64,000 nt of DNA from DATDAH01 sp963725155 (GTDB lineage Bacteria > Actinomycetota > Acidimicrobiia > Acidimicrobiales > DATDAH01), in the NCBI GenBank assembly GCA_963725155.1, contig CAVRXU010000011.1, forward strand, positions 106,064 through 170,063, in the 5' to 3' direction. Position numbers and translations under genes: made by a program. Shown in pieces: positions 1-8,587 of this stretch; position 1 is the first letter of the stretch; each line of letters opens with the position of its first letter. Below the pieces are notes generated by a model, which was given only the letters and a program-made list of their open reading frames with translations, was not told where the DNA came from and did no database searches.

Positions 1-1482
1 CTCATCCGGATGGTCCCCTCGGCCATCGGCACTCCGGTGATCACTGCGCTCGCCGATCGACGACGACGAGAGCAGGCCCTGGCGATCGTGTCGATCCTCC
101 GCGCCGTCACCATCGGCGGCGCCGCCGTCGTCCTCGCCGTCGACGCGCCCCACGCGTTCATGTACGCCCTCGTCGTCCTGGCCACGGCGGCGCTCACGGT
201 GTTCCGGCCCACCCACTCGTCGCTCCTCCCCCTCCTCTGCACGACCACGGCCGAGCTGACCGGCGCCAACGTCGTACGGGGCGTGCTGGAGTCGCTGGCC
301 ACGCTGGTCGGGCCGGTCGTGGCCGGCGCCCTCCTCGCCGCCAGCGGGCCGGCGTCGGTCTTCGGCGCGGCATCGGTGTTCTCGCTGATCGCCGCCAGCC
401 TCCTCCTTCGGATCCGTTACGACGCCCCGGCCCGCCCCCAGGCGGTGCATCGGACCCCCCTCGTCCAGGGAACCGCCGACGGCCTGAAGGCCGTGGCGGG
501 GCACCGCGATCTCCGACTGCTCTTCGGACTCGGCTTCGCCCAGACCTACGTCCGGGGGTCGCTCAACGTGTTCACCGTGGTCATGGCCTTCGATCTGCTG
601 GACCTCGGTGACTCCGGGGTGGCCGCGTTGACCGCCGCCGTCGGCGTCGGCGGGCTCATCGGGGCCCTCGGCGTGTCCCTGCTGGTGGGCAGTCGGCACC
701 TCGGGGTCTGGCTCATGATCGCCCTCGTGCTGTGGGGCGCCCCGATCGCCGTCATAGGTGCCGTGCCCGTCGCCGCGGTCGCGTTCGCCCTCATCGCCGT
801 CGTCGGCGTGGCCAACGCCATCATCGACGTTCCTCTCTTCACCCTGCCTGTCCGGCTGGTGCGCGACGACGTGCTGACCCGGGTCTTCGGCGTGTTCGAG
901 AGCATCATCACGATCGGGGTCGCCTTCGGCTCGGCCCTCACCCCTGTCCTGATCGCCCTCCTCGGCCTGGAGGGGGCGATGATCGCCACCGGCGCCCTGC
1001 TCCCCGTCGTCGCCCTCATGGCCTGGCGCCCCCTCGTGGCCCTCGACGAACGACTCGGGGTCCGTGACGACGAGATCGACGCCCTGCGCCGGACCCCGAT
1101 GCTCCAGCTCCTCCCGGTGCCGAGCATCGAGTACCTCGCCTCCCGGGTGGACACCCACCCGGTCCCGGCGGGGACGGACCTGTGTCGGCAGGGCGATCCC
1201 GGTGACAGCTACTTCGTGATCGTGGACGGCGAGGCTGACGTCATCGGCGACGGCGCGACCGTGCGGACGGTCGGGCCCGGCGACGGGGTGGGCGAGATCG
1301 CCCTCCTCCGGGACATTCCCCGGACAGCAACGGTCCGCGCCCGCGACAATCTCGTCGTCATGGAGATCGAGCGAGAGGTGTTCCTCGAGGTGGTGGCCGG
1401 ACACAGCACGACCAACGACGCCGCCGACGAGGTCGTGGCCCAGCACCTGGCTGCCTTCCACCCGGCCCGGGTCGGGATCTGA
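1..1482 (+). CDS. MFS-type transporter with C-terminal cyclic-nucleotide-binding domain, 5' partial
   Basis: The reading frame is open from the first base, so the true N-terminus lies outside the window; the first ATG is at 10. Numbering from it, residues 1-345 are hydrophobic helices resembling the MFS efflux families, with a cytosolic basic loop near 14-21. Residues about 365-465 form a cyclic-nucleotide-binding domain with the phosphate-binding cassette GEIALLRDIPRTATV at 428-442, whose Arg is the residue that normally contacts the cyclic phosphate. A membrane carrier gated or tuned by cAMP/cGMP is the inference; substrate unknown. The stop is 1 bp from the next gene, so the two are almost certainly co-transcribed. 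Confidence 0.85.
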   Translation, partial: LIRMVPSAIGTPVITALADRRRREQALAIVSILRAVTIGGAAVVLAVDAPHAFMYALVVLATAALTVFRPTHSSLLPLLCTTTAELTGANVVRGVLESLATLVGPVVAGALLAASGPASVFGAASVFSLIAASLLLRIRYDAPARPQAVHRTPLVQGTADGLKAVAGHRDLRLLFGLGFAQTYVRGSLNVFTVVMAFDLLDLGDSGVAALTAAVGVGGLIGALGVSLLVGSRHLGVWLMIALVLWGAPIAVIGAVPVAAVAFALIAVVGVANAIIDVPLFTLPVRLVRDDVLTRVFGVFESIITIGVAFGSALTPVLIALLGLEGAMIATGALLPVVALMAWRPLVALDERLGVRDDEIDALRRTPMLQLLPVPSIEYLASRVDTHPVPAGTDLCRQGDPGDSYFVIVDGEADVIGDGATVRTVGPGDGVGEIALLRDIPRTATVRARDNLVVMEIEREVFLEVVAGHSTTNDAADEVVAQHLAAFHPARVGI

Positions 1483-1483
1483 C

Positions 1484-2596
1484 GTGACCCCCCGCCGCCT
1501 CCTCGGTGTCTTCGCCCACCCCGACGACGAGGTGTTCTGCGTCGGAGGGACGATGGCGACCTACGCGGACGCCGGGGTCGAGACCATGATCGTGTCGGCC
1601 ACACGGGGCGAGGCGGGTCAGATCCGGGACGCCGCCTCCGCCACCCGGGCCACGCTCGGCCCGGCCCGGGAGCAGGAGCTGCGCGAGGCCTGCCGGTGCC
1701 TCGGCGTGCAGGAGGTCCGCCTGCTCGAGCACCGGGACGGCACCCTGGCCTCCCTCGACCAGGAGGCCTTCATCGAGGAGGTCGGCGACGTCATCGACGA
1801 GTTCGGCCCCGACGTCGTGGTCACCTTCGGTGACGACGGTTTCTACGGCCATCCCGACCACGTGACCATCGGCCTCGTCGTCACCGCGGCCTGCGCCCGG
1901 CGACCGGACATCCGGCTGTTCCACTCGCACTTCCCGCGGACCCGCCTCCTGCTGTTGGAGCGCCTGGCCGAGTGGCTGGTCGAGCTGCAGGGCCGCTTCG
2001 AGGGCCCCGCCGACTTCGCCCGGGTGTTCTCGCTGTTCGCGATGGAGACGAGCGCAGTGGGCTACGCCGACGACCACATCGAGGTGGCCTGGTTCCCGCC
2101 GGGCATGGCCATCATCGAGCAGGGCGAGGAGGCGAGCACGCTCTACCTCATCCTCGGCGGCGAGGTGGAGGTGGCCCAGGACCAGGCCGACGGGTCGCGG
2201 ACGATCATCCGCCGGCAGGGGCCGGGCGAGTTCTTCGGCGAGCTCGGCGTGGCCCACCAGGAGGCCCGCACCGCCCACGTCATCTCCGCCGACGCCGTGA
2301 CCTGCCTCGTCTTCTCCCGCCGCCCCGCCACCCCGTGGGCCGGGCGAGGGACCACCTCCCCGCTGCCCGGCCTGGTCGACGGGGCCGACGAGGTCGACTC
2401 GGCCTCCGGGGCGACCGCCGTCATCGACGTGCGTCCCGTCATCGACCGCAAGATGGCCGCGCTGGCCGCGCACCGGACGCAGTACCCGATCGAACCCGAG
2501 ATGTTCCCCCGCTGGCTGCTCGAGGAGATGATGGGCCACGAATGGTTCGTGCAGGCCCAGCCCCGCCTCGAGCCGGCCACCGACCTCTTCGCCTGA
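1484..2596 (+). CDS. PIG-L (LmbE-like) deacetylase with inserted cyclic-nucleotide-binding domain
   Basis: Zn-dependent N-acetylglucosaminyl deacetylase fold. The metal site is visible as AHPDDE at residues 11-16 and HPDH at 123-126. Residues about 198-280 are not PIG-L sequence: they form a cyclic-nucleotide-binding domain with the cassette GEFFGELGVAHQEARTAHV at 248-266. The PIG-L C-terminal part resumes at about 314 with VIDVRPVIDRKMAALAAHR. The protein is 370 aa, about 100 longer than ordinary family members, matching the insertion. GTG start chosen because it is 1 bp after the upstream stop and directly precedes the first strand. The substrate could be a sugar-linked thiol precursor or a glycolipid; this cannot be told from sequence. 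Confidence 0.85.
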   Translation: MTPRRLLGVFAHPDDEVFCVGGTMATYADAGVETMIVSATRGEAGQIRDAASATRATLGPAREQELREACRCLGVQEVRLLEHRDGTLASLDQEAFIEEVGDVIDEFGPDVVVTFGDDGFYGHPDHVTIGLVVTAACARRPDIRLFHSHFPRTRLLLLERLAEWLVELQGRFEGPADFARVFSLFAMETSAVGYADDHIEVAWFPPGMAIIEQGEEASTLYLILGGEVEVAQDQADGSRTIIRRQGPGEFFGELGVAHQEARTAHVISADAVTCLVFSRRPATPWAGRGTTSPLPGLVDGADEVDSASGATAVIDVRPVIDRKMAALAAHRTQYPIEPEMFPRWLLEEMMGHEWFVQAQPRLEPATDLFA

Positions 2597-2660
2597 GCGC
2601 CGTCGTCCCCGCGGCCGAAGGTCTACGGTTCGCCCCGGGGAGTCAGGGGCAGGGGACGAC

Positions 2661-4088
2661 GTGGATCGAGCGCAGCAGGTGAGGTTCGACCTGTCGAGGC
2701 GGCGGTTCCTGCAGGCCTCCGCCGCCACGGCCGCGGCCACCGCCTTCGGGGCCAGCCGGCTGGCCAACGTCTTCGGGCAGGGCCAGGTGCGGCCCCCCGG
2801 CAGTCGGCCGTTCCCGAATCTGCCGGCCGGCACCGAGTCGCTGCCCGAGGTCGAGCACATCATCATCTACATGCAGGAGAACCGGTCCTTCGACCACTAC
2901 TTCGGCATGCTCGGACGGGGCGACGGCTTCACGCTCGACGTCAATGGTGTCCCGACGAACGCGAACCCGGACCTGGGCGGGAACCCGGTCCCGGTGTTCC
3001 CGGCCGTGGGCAGGTGTGAGACCACGCCCACCGCCAGCCAGAGCTGGAACGACACGCACCTCTCGGTGAACGGCGGGGCGATGGACGGCTTCGTGACCGC
3101 GGCCGACGGCGAGCACGGCTCGATGCAGTACTACGACGACGCCACTCTCCCGTTCTACTGGGGCCTGGCCGAGACCTTCCCGTTGTGTGACCGGTGGTTC
3201 TGCTCGGCGCCGTGCCAGACGTTCCCCAACCGCCGGTTCCTGCAGGCGGCCACCTCGGTCGGGATCGTGTCCACCGACGTCAACGAGGTGCTGGCCACCC
3301 CGGTGGCGCCCAACGGCGTGATCTGGGAGCGCCTGAACCGCCACGGCATCTCCTGGAACGACTACGCCATCGATCTCGCCGACATCCTCGTCTTCCCCAC
3401 GTTCGGCTTCGCCCACCAGGACCGGATCAAGACCTTCAACGACTTCCTCGTCGACTGCGCCCGAGGGACCCTGCCGCAGGTCAGCATCATCAGCCCCGGC
3501 ACCGAGACCTACACCGAGGAGGCGCCCGCCGACGTGCAGAACGGCGAGGCCTACAGCGCGTCGATCATCAATGCGGTCCTGCGCAGCCCGACGTGGGAGC
3601 ACACCGTCCTCTTCTTCACCTACGACGAGCACGGCGGGTACTACGACCACGTCCCGCCGCCGGCCGCCGTCGAGCCTGACGACATCGCCCCCCGCATCAC
3701 GGTGCCGCCGGACGAGCCCGGCGCCTTCGACGTGCTCGGGCCCCGCGTCCCGGGCTTCGTCATCTCCCCGTTCGCCAAGGCCGACTACGTGTCCCACGTG
3801 GTCCACGACCACACGTCGATCCTCAAGTTCATCGAGACCAAGTTCAACCTCGGCGCGATGACCTACCGGGACGCCAACGCCGACGACCTCCTCGACTGCT
3901 TCGACTTCGCCAACCCCGGCTTCCTCGACCCGCCGACCCTGCCCGAGCCCGGACTGCCCGCCGCGGGCAGCGCCTGCCAGCCCCTGCCCCGGCCCCAGAC
4001 CGAGCCGGACTTCGGCGAGCCCCCGCCCCCGCCACCGCCACCGCCGGCCACCGGGCCGGTCGGCGCCGCCCCACCGTTCACCGGCTGA
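2661..4088 (+). CDS. Tat-exported phosphoesterase (phospholipase C / acid phosphatase family)
   Basis: 475 aa. The N-terminus carries a twin-arginine signal, SRRRFLQ at residues 12-18, followed by an Ala-rich hydrophobic stretch, so export is by Tat. The family motif ENRSFDHYFG lies at 73-82 and TYDEHGGYYDH around 320-330; both are hallmarks of bacterial phosphatidylcholine-type phospholipases C and AcpA-like acid phosphatases. The C-terminus is a Pro-rich tail after about residue 440. It probably hydrolyses phosphodiesters or phosphomonoesters outside the membrane. It follows the PIG-L gene by 64 bp on the same strand and could share its transcript. Confidence 0.88.
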   Translation: MDRAQQVRFDLSRRRFLQASAATAAATAFGASRLANVFGQGQVRPPGSRPFPNLPAGTESLPEVEHIIIYMQENRSFDHYFGMLGRGDGFTLDVNGVPTNANPDLGGNPVPVFPAVGRCETTPTASQSWNDTHLSVNGGAMDGFVTAADGEHGSMQYYDDATLPFYWGLAETFPLCDRWFCSAPCQTFPNRRFLQAATSVGIVSTDVNEVLATPVAPNGVIWERLNRHGISWNDYAIDLADILVFPTFGFAHQDRIKTFNDFLVDCARGTLPQVSIISPGTETYTEEAPADVQNGEAYSASIINAVLRSPTWEHTVLFFTYDEHGGYYDHVPPPAAVEPDDIAPRITVPPDEPGAFDVLGPRVPGFVISPFAKADYVSHVVHDHTSILKFIETKFNLGAMTYRDANADDLLDCFDFANPGFLDPPTLPEPGLPAAGSACQPLPRPQTEPDFGEPPPPPPPPPATGPVGAAPPFTG

Positions 4089-4094
4089 GCCGGG

Positions 4095-4529
4095 TCAGTG
4101 CGGTGCGAGGACGATGACGGGGATCTCGCGGTCGGTCGACGCCTGGTAGTCGTCGTAGGACGGCCAAACCGCGGTGGCCCGGGGCCACCATTCGGCCTTC
4201 TCCTCGGCGTCGGCGACGTGGGCCGTGTAGTCCCGGAGGTCAGGGCCATCCTGCAGGCTGACCTCGGGGTCGGCGACCAGGTTGTGGTACCACACCGGAT
4301 GCTCCGGGGCGCCGCCCATCGAGGCCACCACCGCGTAGCGCTCGCCGTCGGTCACCCGCATGAGCGGTGTCTTGCGCACCGCGCCGCTGTGCCGGCCGCG
4401 GGTCCAGAGGATCACGCAGGGCTGGCCCTCGAGCAGGGTCCCCTCGGTTCCGCCGGACTCCTCGTAGAGACGGACCTGGTCCGCCACCGGGGTCCACGGG
4501 CTGGGTTCGTAGGTTCCCTCGATCGCCAT
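4095..4529 (-). CDS. Deazaflavin-dependent nitroreductase-family protein
   Basis: 144 aa. It has the split-barrel signature of the F420/deazaflavin-dependent nitroreductase (Ddn-like, DUF385) family: CVILWTRGRHSGAVRKTPL, then VASMGGAPEHPVWYHNLVA, and a C-terminal PVIVLAP strand. The family reduces enones, quinones or nitro groups with reduced F420 and is almost confined to Actinobacteria and relatives. Start taken at ATG 4529, since the frame upstream has no homology. It is convergent with the phosphoesterase gene (6 bp between stops) and lies downstream of the TetR gene, with which it may be co-transcribed. Confidence 0.85.
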   Translation of the reverse strand: MAIEGTYEPSPWTPVADQVRLYEESGGTEGTLLEGQPCVILWTRGRHSGAVRKTPLMRVTDGERYAVVASMGGAPEHPVWYHNLVADPEVSLQDGPDLRDYTAHVADAEEKAEWWPRATAVWPSYDDYQASTDREIPVIVLAPH

Positions 4530-4564
4530 GCCCTGTGTGTACCCCGCGGCGAGCGGCATCGGTC

Positions 4565-5116
4565 CTACGGCGTCGCCCGGTCGGCCCGCCACAGCTCGAG
4601 GTAGCGGACGAGGGCGTCGGTCGCCGGCCCGGTGTCGCCGGTGGCGACGACATCCACGAGGAGGCCACGCACGACGGCGACTCCGAGGCGCAGGTCGACG
4701 CCGTCCGTGGGGGTCCCCAGGAGTCGCCCGACCGCCTCGCTCTCGTCCAGCCAGGCCGAGGTCAGGTCCCGGCCGCCGCCCTCCAGGCCCATCGACGCGA
4801 GGGCCTCGAAGAAGAGGCGCACGAACGGGCGCAGCTCCTCGGATGCGACCTGGTGCCAGAGGGCCAGAACCACGTCTTCGGGCTCGGCGCCGGCGGGCGC
4901 CTTCCGGGCTGCCTCGGCGAGCGCGTCCCGCTGCTGGGCCTCGACCTGCTCGACCACCGCGGCCACCAGGCCCTCGCGTGAACCGAAGTGGTAGAGCAGC
5001 ATCCGGTGGCTGGACCCCACGGCCTCGGCCATCTCCCGAAGGCTGCGCCCGCCCATCCCGTGGTGAGCGACGTCGTCCATCACCCGTTCGAGCAGGTCCT
5101 GGCGGGCGTTCCCCAT
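4565..5116 (-). CDS. TetR-family transcriptional regulator
   Basis: About 183 aa from the ATG at 5116. The N-terminal helix-turn-helix is recognisable (SLREMAEAVGSSHRMLLYHFGSR, read in two parts around residues 30-52). A longer frame starts at 5134, but that codon lies inside a perfect 24-bp dyad, which argues for the start at 5116 (MGNARQD). The C-terminal helical domain would bind a small ligand. It is divergent from the SRPBCC gene with only 35 bp between starts, so it very likely represses itself and that gene. Confidence 0.85.
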   Translation of the reverse strand: MGNARQDLLERVMDDVAHHGMGGRSLREMAEAVGSSHRMLLYHFGSREGLVAAVVEQVEAQQRDALAEAARKAPAGAEPEDVVLALWHQVASEELRPFVRLFFEALASMGLEGGGRDLTSAWLDESEAVGRLLGTPTDGVDLRLGVAVVRGLLVDVVATGDTGPATDALVRYLELWRADRATP

Positions 5117-5122
5117 GGACAA

Positions 5123-5146
5123 CAACTGTACCATTTGGTACAGTTG
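5123..5146. promoter_or_regulatory. Perfect 24-bp TetR-type operator
   Basis: Two 11-bp arms, CAACTGTACCA and its exact reverse complement TGGTACAGTTG, are separated by TT. The core TGTACCA-TT-TGGTACA has the usual geometry of a TetR operator. It fills most of the 35-bp gap between the divergent tetR start (5116) and the SRPBCC start (5152), leaving about 5 bp before each start. Both genes must therefore have very short or no leaders, and bound repressor would block both promoters. Confidence 0.85.
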
Positions 5147-5151
5147 CGCCC

Positions 5152-5589
5152 ATGAAACTCGAGAACGTGATGCACATCGAGGCCCCGGTCGAGGTGGTGT
5201 GGGCCCTGACCGCGGACGTCGAACGTTGGCCCGAGGTCACGCCCACGATGACCACCGTGGAGCGCCTCGACGACGGGCCGCTGGCCGTGGGCAGCCAGGC
5301 CCGGATCAAGCAGCCAGGCCAGGGGGCCCGCGTCTGGACCGTCACCCGACTGGAGGCGGGCCGTCTGTTCGCCTGGTCGACCAAGGCCCTCGGGGCCCAC
5401 ATGGAGGGCTCGCACGAGCTCGAGGCGGAGCCCGGCGGGTGCGTCAACCGCTTGGGCCTGGAGATCACGGGCGGCACCTCCGGCATCGTCGGCCGACTGC
5501 TGGGCCGGACCCTGCTCAAGGCCATCACCACGGAGAACGAGGGCTTCAAGAAGGTCGCCGAAGCGAAGGCGGCCGACGCCACGACGTGA
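5152..5589 (+). CDS. SRPBCC (polyketide cyclase/START-like) family protein
   Basis: 145 aa. It begins with the typical strand MKLENVMHIEAPVEVVWAL and continues with VERWPEVTPTM, the classic polyketide_cyc2 opening; a C-terminal helix runs through GRTLLKAITTENEGFKKVA. The fold is a hydrophobic-ligand-binding helix-grip; the enzymatic role is unknown. ATG 5152 sits 5 bp after the operator arm. Control by the divergent TetR is the strongest functional clue: induction by a small hydrophobic compound is likely. Confidence 0.85.
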   Translation: MKLENVMHIEAPVEVVWALTADVERWPEVTPTMTTVERLDDGPLAVGSQARIKQPGQGARVWTVTRLEAGRLFAWSTKALGAHMEGSHELEAEPGGCVNRLGLEITGGTSGIVGRLLGRTLLKAITTENEGFKKVAEAKAADATT

Positions 5590-5656
5590 CCCCGCCGGCC
5601 CCCGCTCGGCGCCGTTCCGCCATGACCTCGTTCCGTGGTCGTGGTACAAGGGTCGG

Positions 5657-6088
5657 GTGACGACGCTCGCCGGCGAACCCGTCCCCGGCTCACGACCCGA
5701 GAGGGCGATGGCCGCGACGGCCCAGATCGTCCTCGACGGGCTCGCCACCCAGGACTTCGCTGGCCTGGCGTCGGCGTTCAGCGACGATGTCCACCTGCGG
5801 GCCCTCCTGCCCGGGGGCTATCGGGAGTGGGAAGGCGTCACCGAGCTCGAGGCGAGATTCGCCCGCTGGTTCGGTGGCACGCTGGCCTATGAGCTGGTCG
5901 ACACCGACATCGGGGTGATCGGCCCTCGACTCAGCCTGCGGTGGCGGGCCCGCCTGCAGGCCGAGCGCCTGGGACCGGGCTGGCACGTGGTCGAGCAGGA
6001 GGCGTACGCGGAGATCGACGACCACGGTCGGATCGACCGGTTGTCGCTGGTGTGCTCGGGCTACCTCGCCGAGCCGGCCGATGGCTGA
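5657..6088 (+). CDS. SnoaL-like / NTF2-fold protein
   Basis: 143 aa, GTG start. Length, an early helix (AMAATAQIVLDGLATQDFA), the SDDVHLRALLPGG segment and strands ending in VCSGYLAEP fit the cone-shaped SnoaL/NTF2 superfamily, which includes small isomerases, cyclases and non-enzymatic binding proteins. No catalytic residues can be assigned with confidence. The 3' end overlaps the P450 start (6081) by 8 bp, so the two are translationally coupled, and a role in handling the P450 substrate is plausible. Confidence 0.7.
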   Translation: MTTLAGEPVPGSRPERAMAATAQIVLDGLATQDFAGLASAFSDDVHLRALLPGGYREWEGVTELEARFARWFGGTLAYELVDTDIGVIGPRLSLRWRARLQAERLGPGWHVVEQEAYAEIDDHGRIDRLSLVCSGYLAEPADG

Positions 6089-7332
6089 GGACCCCACGCC
6101 CTGGGGGGGTTGGTCACCGGCGGTCCGCGACGACCCGGACCCCTACTTCGCCGCGATGCGTTCCCAGTGCCCGGTCCAGCCGGTTCGGCTGTCCGACGGG
6201 CACGACGCCTGGGTGATCCTGGGCCACGAGGCCGCTCGGCAGGCCCTCAACGACCCCGGGATCTCCAAGGACATGCTCGCCGCCTTGGCCGACGACCCCG
6301 AGGTCGTCGCCGAAGGGCTGCCCGGCCCGGCCTTCTCCCGCCACATGCTGAACGTCGACCCGCCGGATCACACCCGGCTGCGCCGTCTCGTCGCCAAGGC
6401 CTTCCTGCCCTCGCGCGTCGCCGCGCTCGAGCCCGCGATCCAGGACCTGACCGACGACCTCCTCGATCGAACTCGCGGCGCAGGGCCCGGAGACGACCGT
6501 CGACCTGGTCGAGGGCTTCGCCCATCCGCTGCCGTTCCGGGTGATCTGTGAGCTGCTCGGCGTGCCGGAGGACGAGCGCCCCCCGCTCCACGACTGGTTC
6601 GCGGTCCTGTTGCGGCCTTGGGGTGATGATCCGCCGCCGGAGGCCGTGCGGGCCTCGGACGGCATCGTCACCTACCTCGGCGAGCTCGTGGAGGCCAAGC
6701 GCCGGTCACCGGGGGACGACCTGGTGAGCGTCCTCGTCGCGGCCGGCGACGACGATGACCGGCTGACCGACCAGGAGCTGCTGTCGAGCCTCTTCCAGTT
6801 GATCGTCGCCGGCCACGACACCACATCGGCCAACATCGGGAACTCCGTCGTTGCCCTGCTCGACCACCCAGATCAGCTCGACGCGCTGCGGGCCGACCTG
6901 GACAAGATGCCGGCCGCCGTGGAGGAGCTCCTGCGCTATTCGGCTCCGGTCCCCCACGCCACGTTCAGGAGGACTACGGGGCGTCTCGACGTCGGCGGCA
7001 CGGAGATCCCCGACGGCCAACAGGTCCTGGTCTGCCTCGCGGCCGCCAACCATGATCCTGCGGCCCACCCGGACCCGGAGGTCCTCGACATCAGCCGGCC
7101 GGCCCGAGCCCACCTCGCCTTCGGACACGGCATCCACTTCTGCCTCGGCGCCCCCCTGGCCCGGCTCGAGGCCAGGGTCGCCCTGACCACCTTGCTCCGA
7201 CGATTCCCGGACCTTCGCCTGGCCGGGCCGCGGGACGAGCTCGAGTGGAGCCACGGGGACGGCCTGGTGCTGCGCGGGTTGGACGCCCTCCCGGTGATCC
7301 TGGGCGATCAGCTCGCGCCCGGTGCGGCCTGA
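6081..7332 (+). CDS. Cytochrome P450 (single-base frameshift near 6470)
   Basis: Heme-thiolate monooxygenase of bacterial class. The N-terminal part runs 6081 to about 6470 and the rest is in the +1 frame. Removing one A at 6470-6471 gives a continuous protein reading LTDDLLDR-LAAQGPETTVDL. All hallmarks survive: I-helix AGHDTTS (about 6811), ExxR as EELLR (about 6925) and the heme loop FGHGIHFCLGAPLAR (about 7125-7170). This argues for a sequencing or assembly indel over real inactivation. The gene overlaps the upstream SnoaL-like gene and converges with the flavoprotein gene, overlapping by 25 bp. Confidence 0.85.
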
Positions 7333-8558
7333 CGGTCGAGGAAGGCCGCCAGCTCGACGACGAGGTCTTCGGCGTCGCTGCGGGCGCCGTCGATGAAGCT
7401 CGACTTGCGCCGACGGAGGAACGGTGCGCCGATGAGATACATCCCCGGCGACTCGACCACCCCACCGTCGTGCCGGACCAGGCCCTTGGCGTCGAGCACG
7501 TCGACATCGAGCCAGGAGTAGTCCGGGCGGTAGCCGGTCGCCCAGATGATCGACTGGATCTCGCCGTTGCCGAGATCCAGGCCGAGCAGCGGCGGCTCGG
7601 CCACGACCGTCGGTGCGAAACGGTGCGGCGGCGGAACCGAGTCGTCGAGGCCGCTCACCGTCGCCCATTCGTCGATCGTGTCGAGCAAGCGGCCGAGCTT
7701 GAGGTCGGCCAGCTCGCACTTGTTGCGCAGGGACCCGGAGAACTGGGCCCGACCGTCGCGGATCCCGGCGAAGCGCCCGACCAGCCGCACGCCGATGTCG
7801 GTGAGCGCGTTCAGGTCGAACGTGGCCCGCTCGGGGGAACCCGCCAGCTGCATCGACGGGACCCGGCGAGCCCGGACGATGTCGTCCACCTCGTCGTAGC
7901 GCTCGTCGAGCACGCCGGCTGCCTCCATCCACCAGTGGATGTCCCGACCCCGGTACACGCGTGGCCCCCGCACGTGCTCGCCCACGGCCAACGTGACCGG
8001 GCGGCCGGAGCGTTGGATCTCGTGGGCGATCTGCACACCGCTCGCCGATGCCCCCACCACCAGCACCCCACCGTCGGCGAGCTGGCCCGGGTTGCGATAG
8101 GTCGCGGGCGTGAGGCTCGCCAGCGACGGTGGCACCGCCTCGGCCACCTCGGGGAGTCGAGGCACGTTGAACGCGCCGGTGGCGAGCACGACAGTCGGGC
8201 AGTGCCACTCGCCCCGGTCGGTGACGACCCGGTAACCGCTGGCGTTGCGGGCCACCGAGGTAACCGTCGTGCCGGTCCGGACCGGCGCCTCGATGACCGC
8301 CGCGTAGCCGGCGATGAACTCGACGACCTCGGGCATCGTCATGAAGCCGTCGGGGTCGTCGCCCTGGTAGGCGTGACCGGGGAGCCGACACTGCCAGTTG
8401 GGCGTGAGCAGACGGAGCGAGTCCCATCGCTCCGTGCGCCACGAGTTCGCCACCTCGTTCCGCTCGATCACGACGTGGTCGATCGAACGGTCCGAGAGGC
8501 ACCGGCTGATGGCGAGCCCCCCGTGCCCAGCCCCGATCACCACGGTTGTCGTGCGCAC
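7308..8558 (-). CDS. FAD/NAD(P)-binding flavoprotein monooxygenase
   Basis: 416 aa from GTG 8558. An FAD-binding Rossmann motif (VVIGAGHGGLA, residues 6-16) and a second NAD(P)H-binding motif (VVGASASGVQIA, around 165) flank the conserved ATGAFNVP; ATGYRPD occurs near 350. This matches flavin-containing and Baeyer-Villiger-like monooxygenases. The start was chosen because the Rossmann strand begins immediately after it; the frame extends upstream without homology. Likely reaction: NADPH-dependent oxygenation of a small organic substrate. It shares an orientation with osmC upstream (29 bp gap). Confidence 0.85.
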   Translation of the reverse strand: MRTTTVVIGAGHGGLAISRCLSDRSIDHVVIERNEVANSWRTERWDSLRLLTPNWQCRLPGHAYQGDDPDGFMTMPEVVEFIAGYAAVIEAPVRTGTTVTSVARNASGYRVVTDRGEWHCPTVVLATGAFNVPRLPEVAEAVPPSLASLTPATYRNPGQLADGGVLVVGASASGVQIAHEIQRSGRPVTLAVGEHVRGPRVYRGRDIHWWMEAAGVLDERYDEVDDIVRARRVPSMQLAGSPERATFDLNALTDIGVRLVGRFAGIRDGRAQFSGSLRNKCELADLKLGRLLDTIDEWATVSGLDDSVPPPHRFAPTVVAEPPLLGLDLGNGEIQSIIWATGYRPDYSWLDVDVLDAKGLVRHDGGVVESPGMYLIGAPFLRRRKSSFIDGARSDAEDLVVELAAFLDRQAAPGAS

Positions 8559-8587
8559 GGGCGGCGGGCCCCCTCCGCCCGGAGCGG

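Noticed and set aside
1358..2866. Long minus-strand frame of 502 aa
   Set aside because: It lies opposite the PIG-L gene, is Arg/Gly/Pro-rich and has no fold or motif; it is a GC-bias shadow.
6081..7332. P450 as a genuine pseudogene
   Set aside because: All motifs are intact and one base restores the frame, which fits a sequence error better; only reads can decide.
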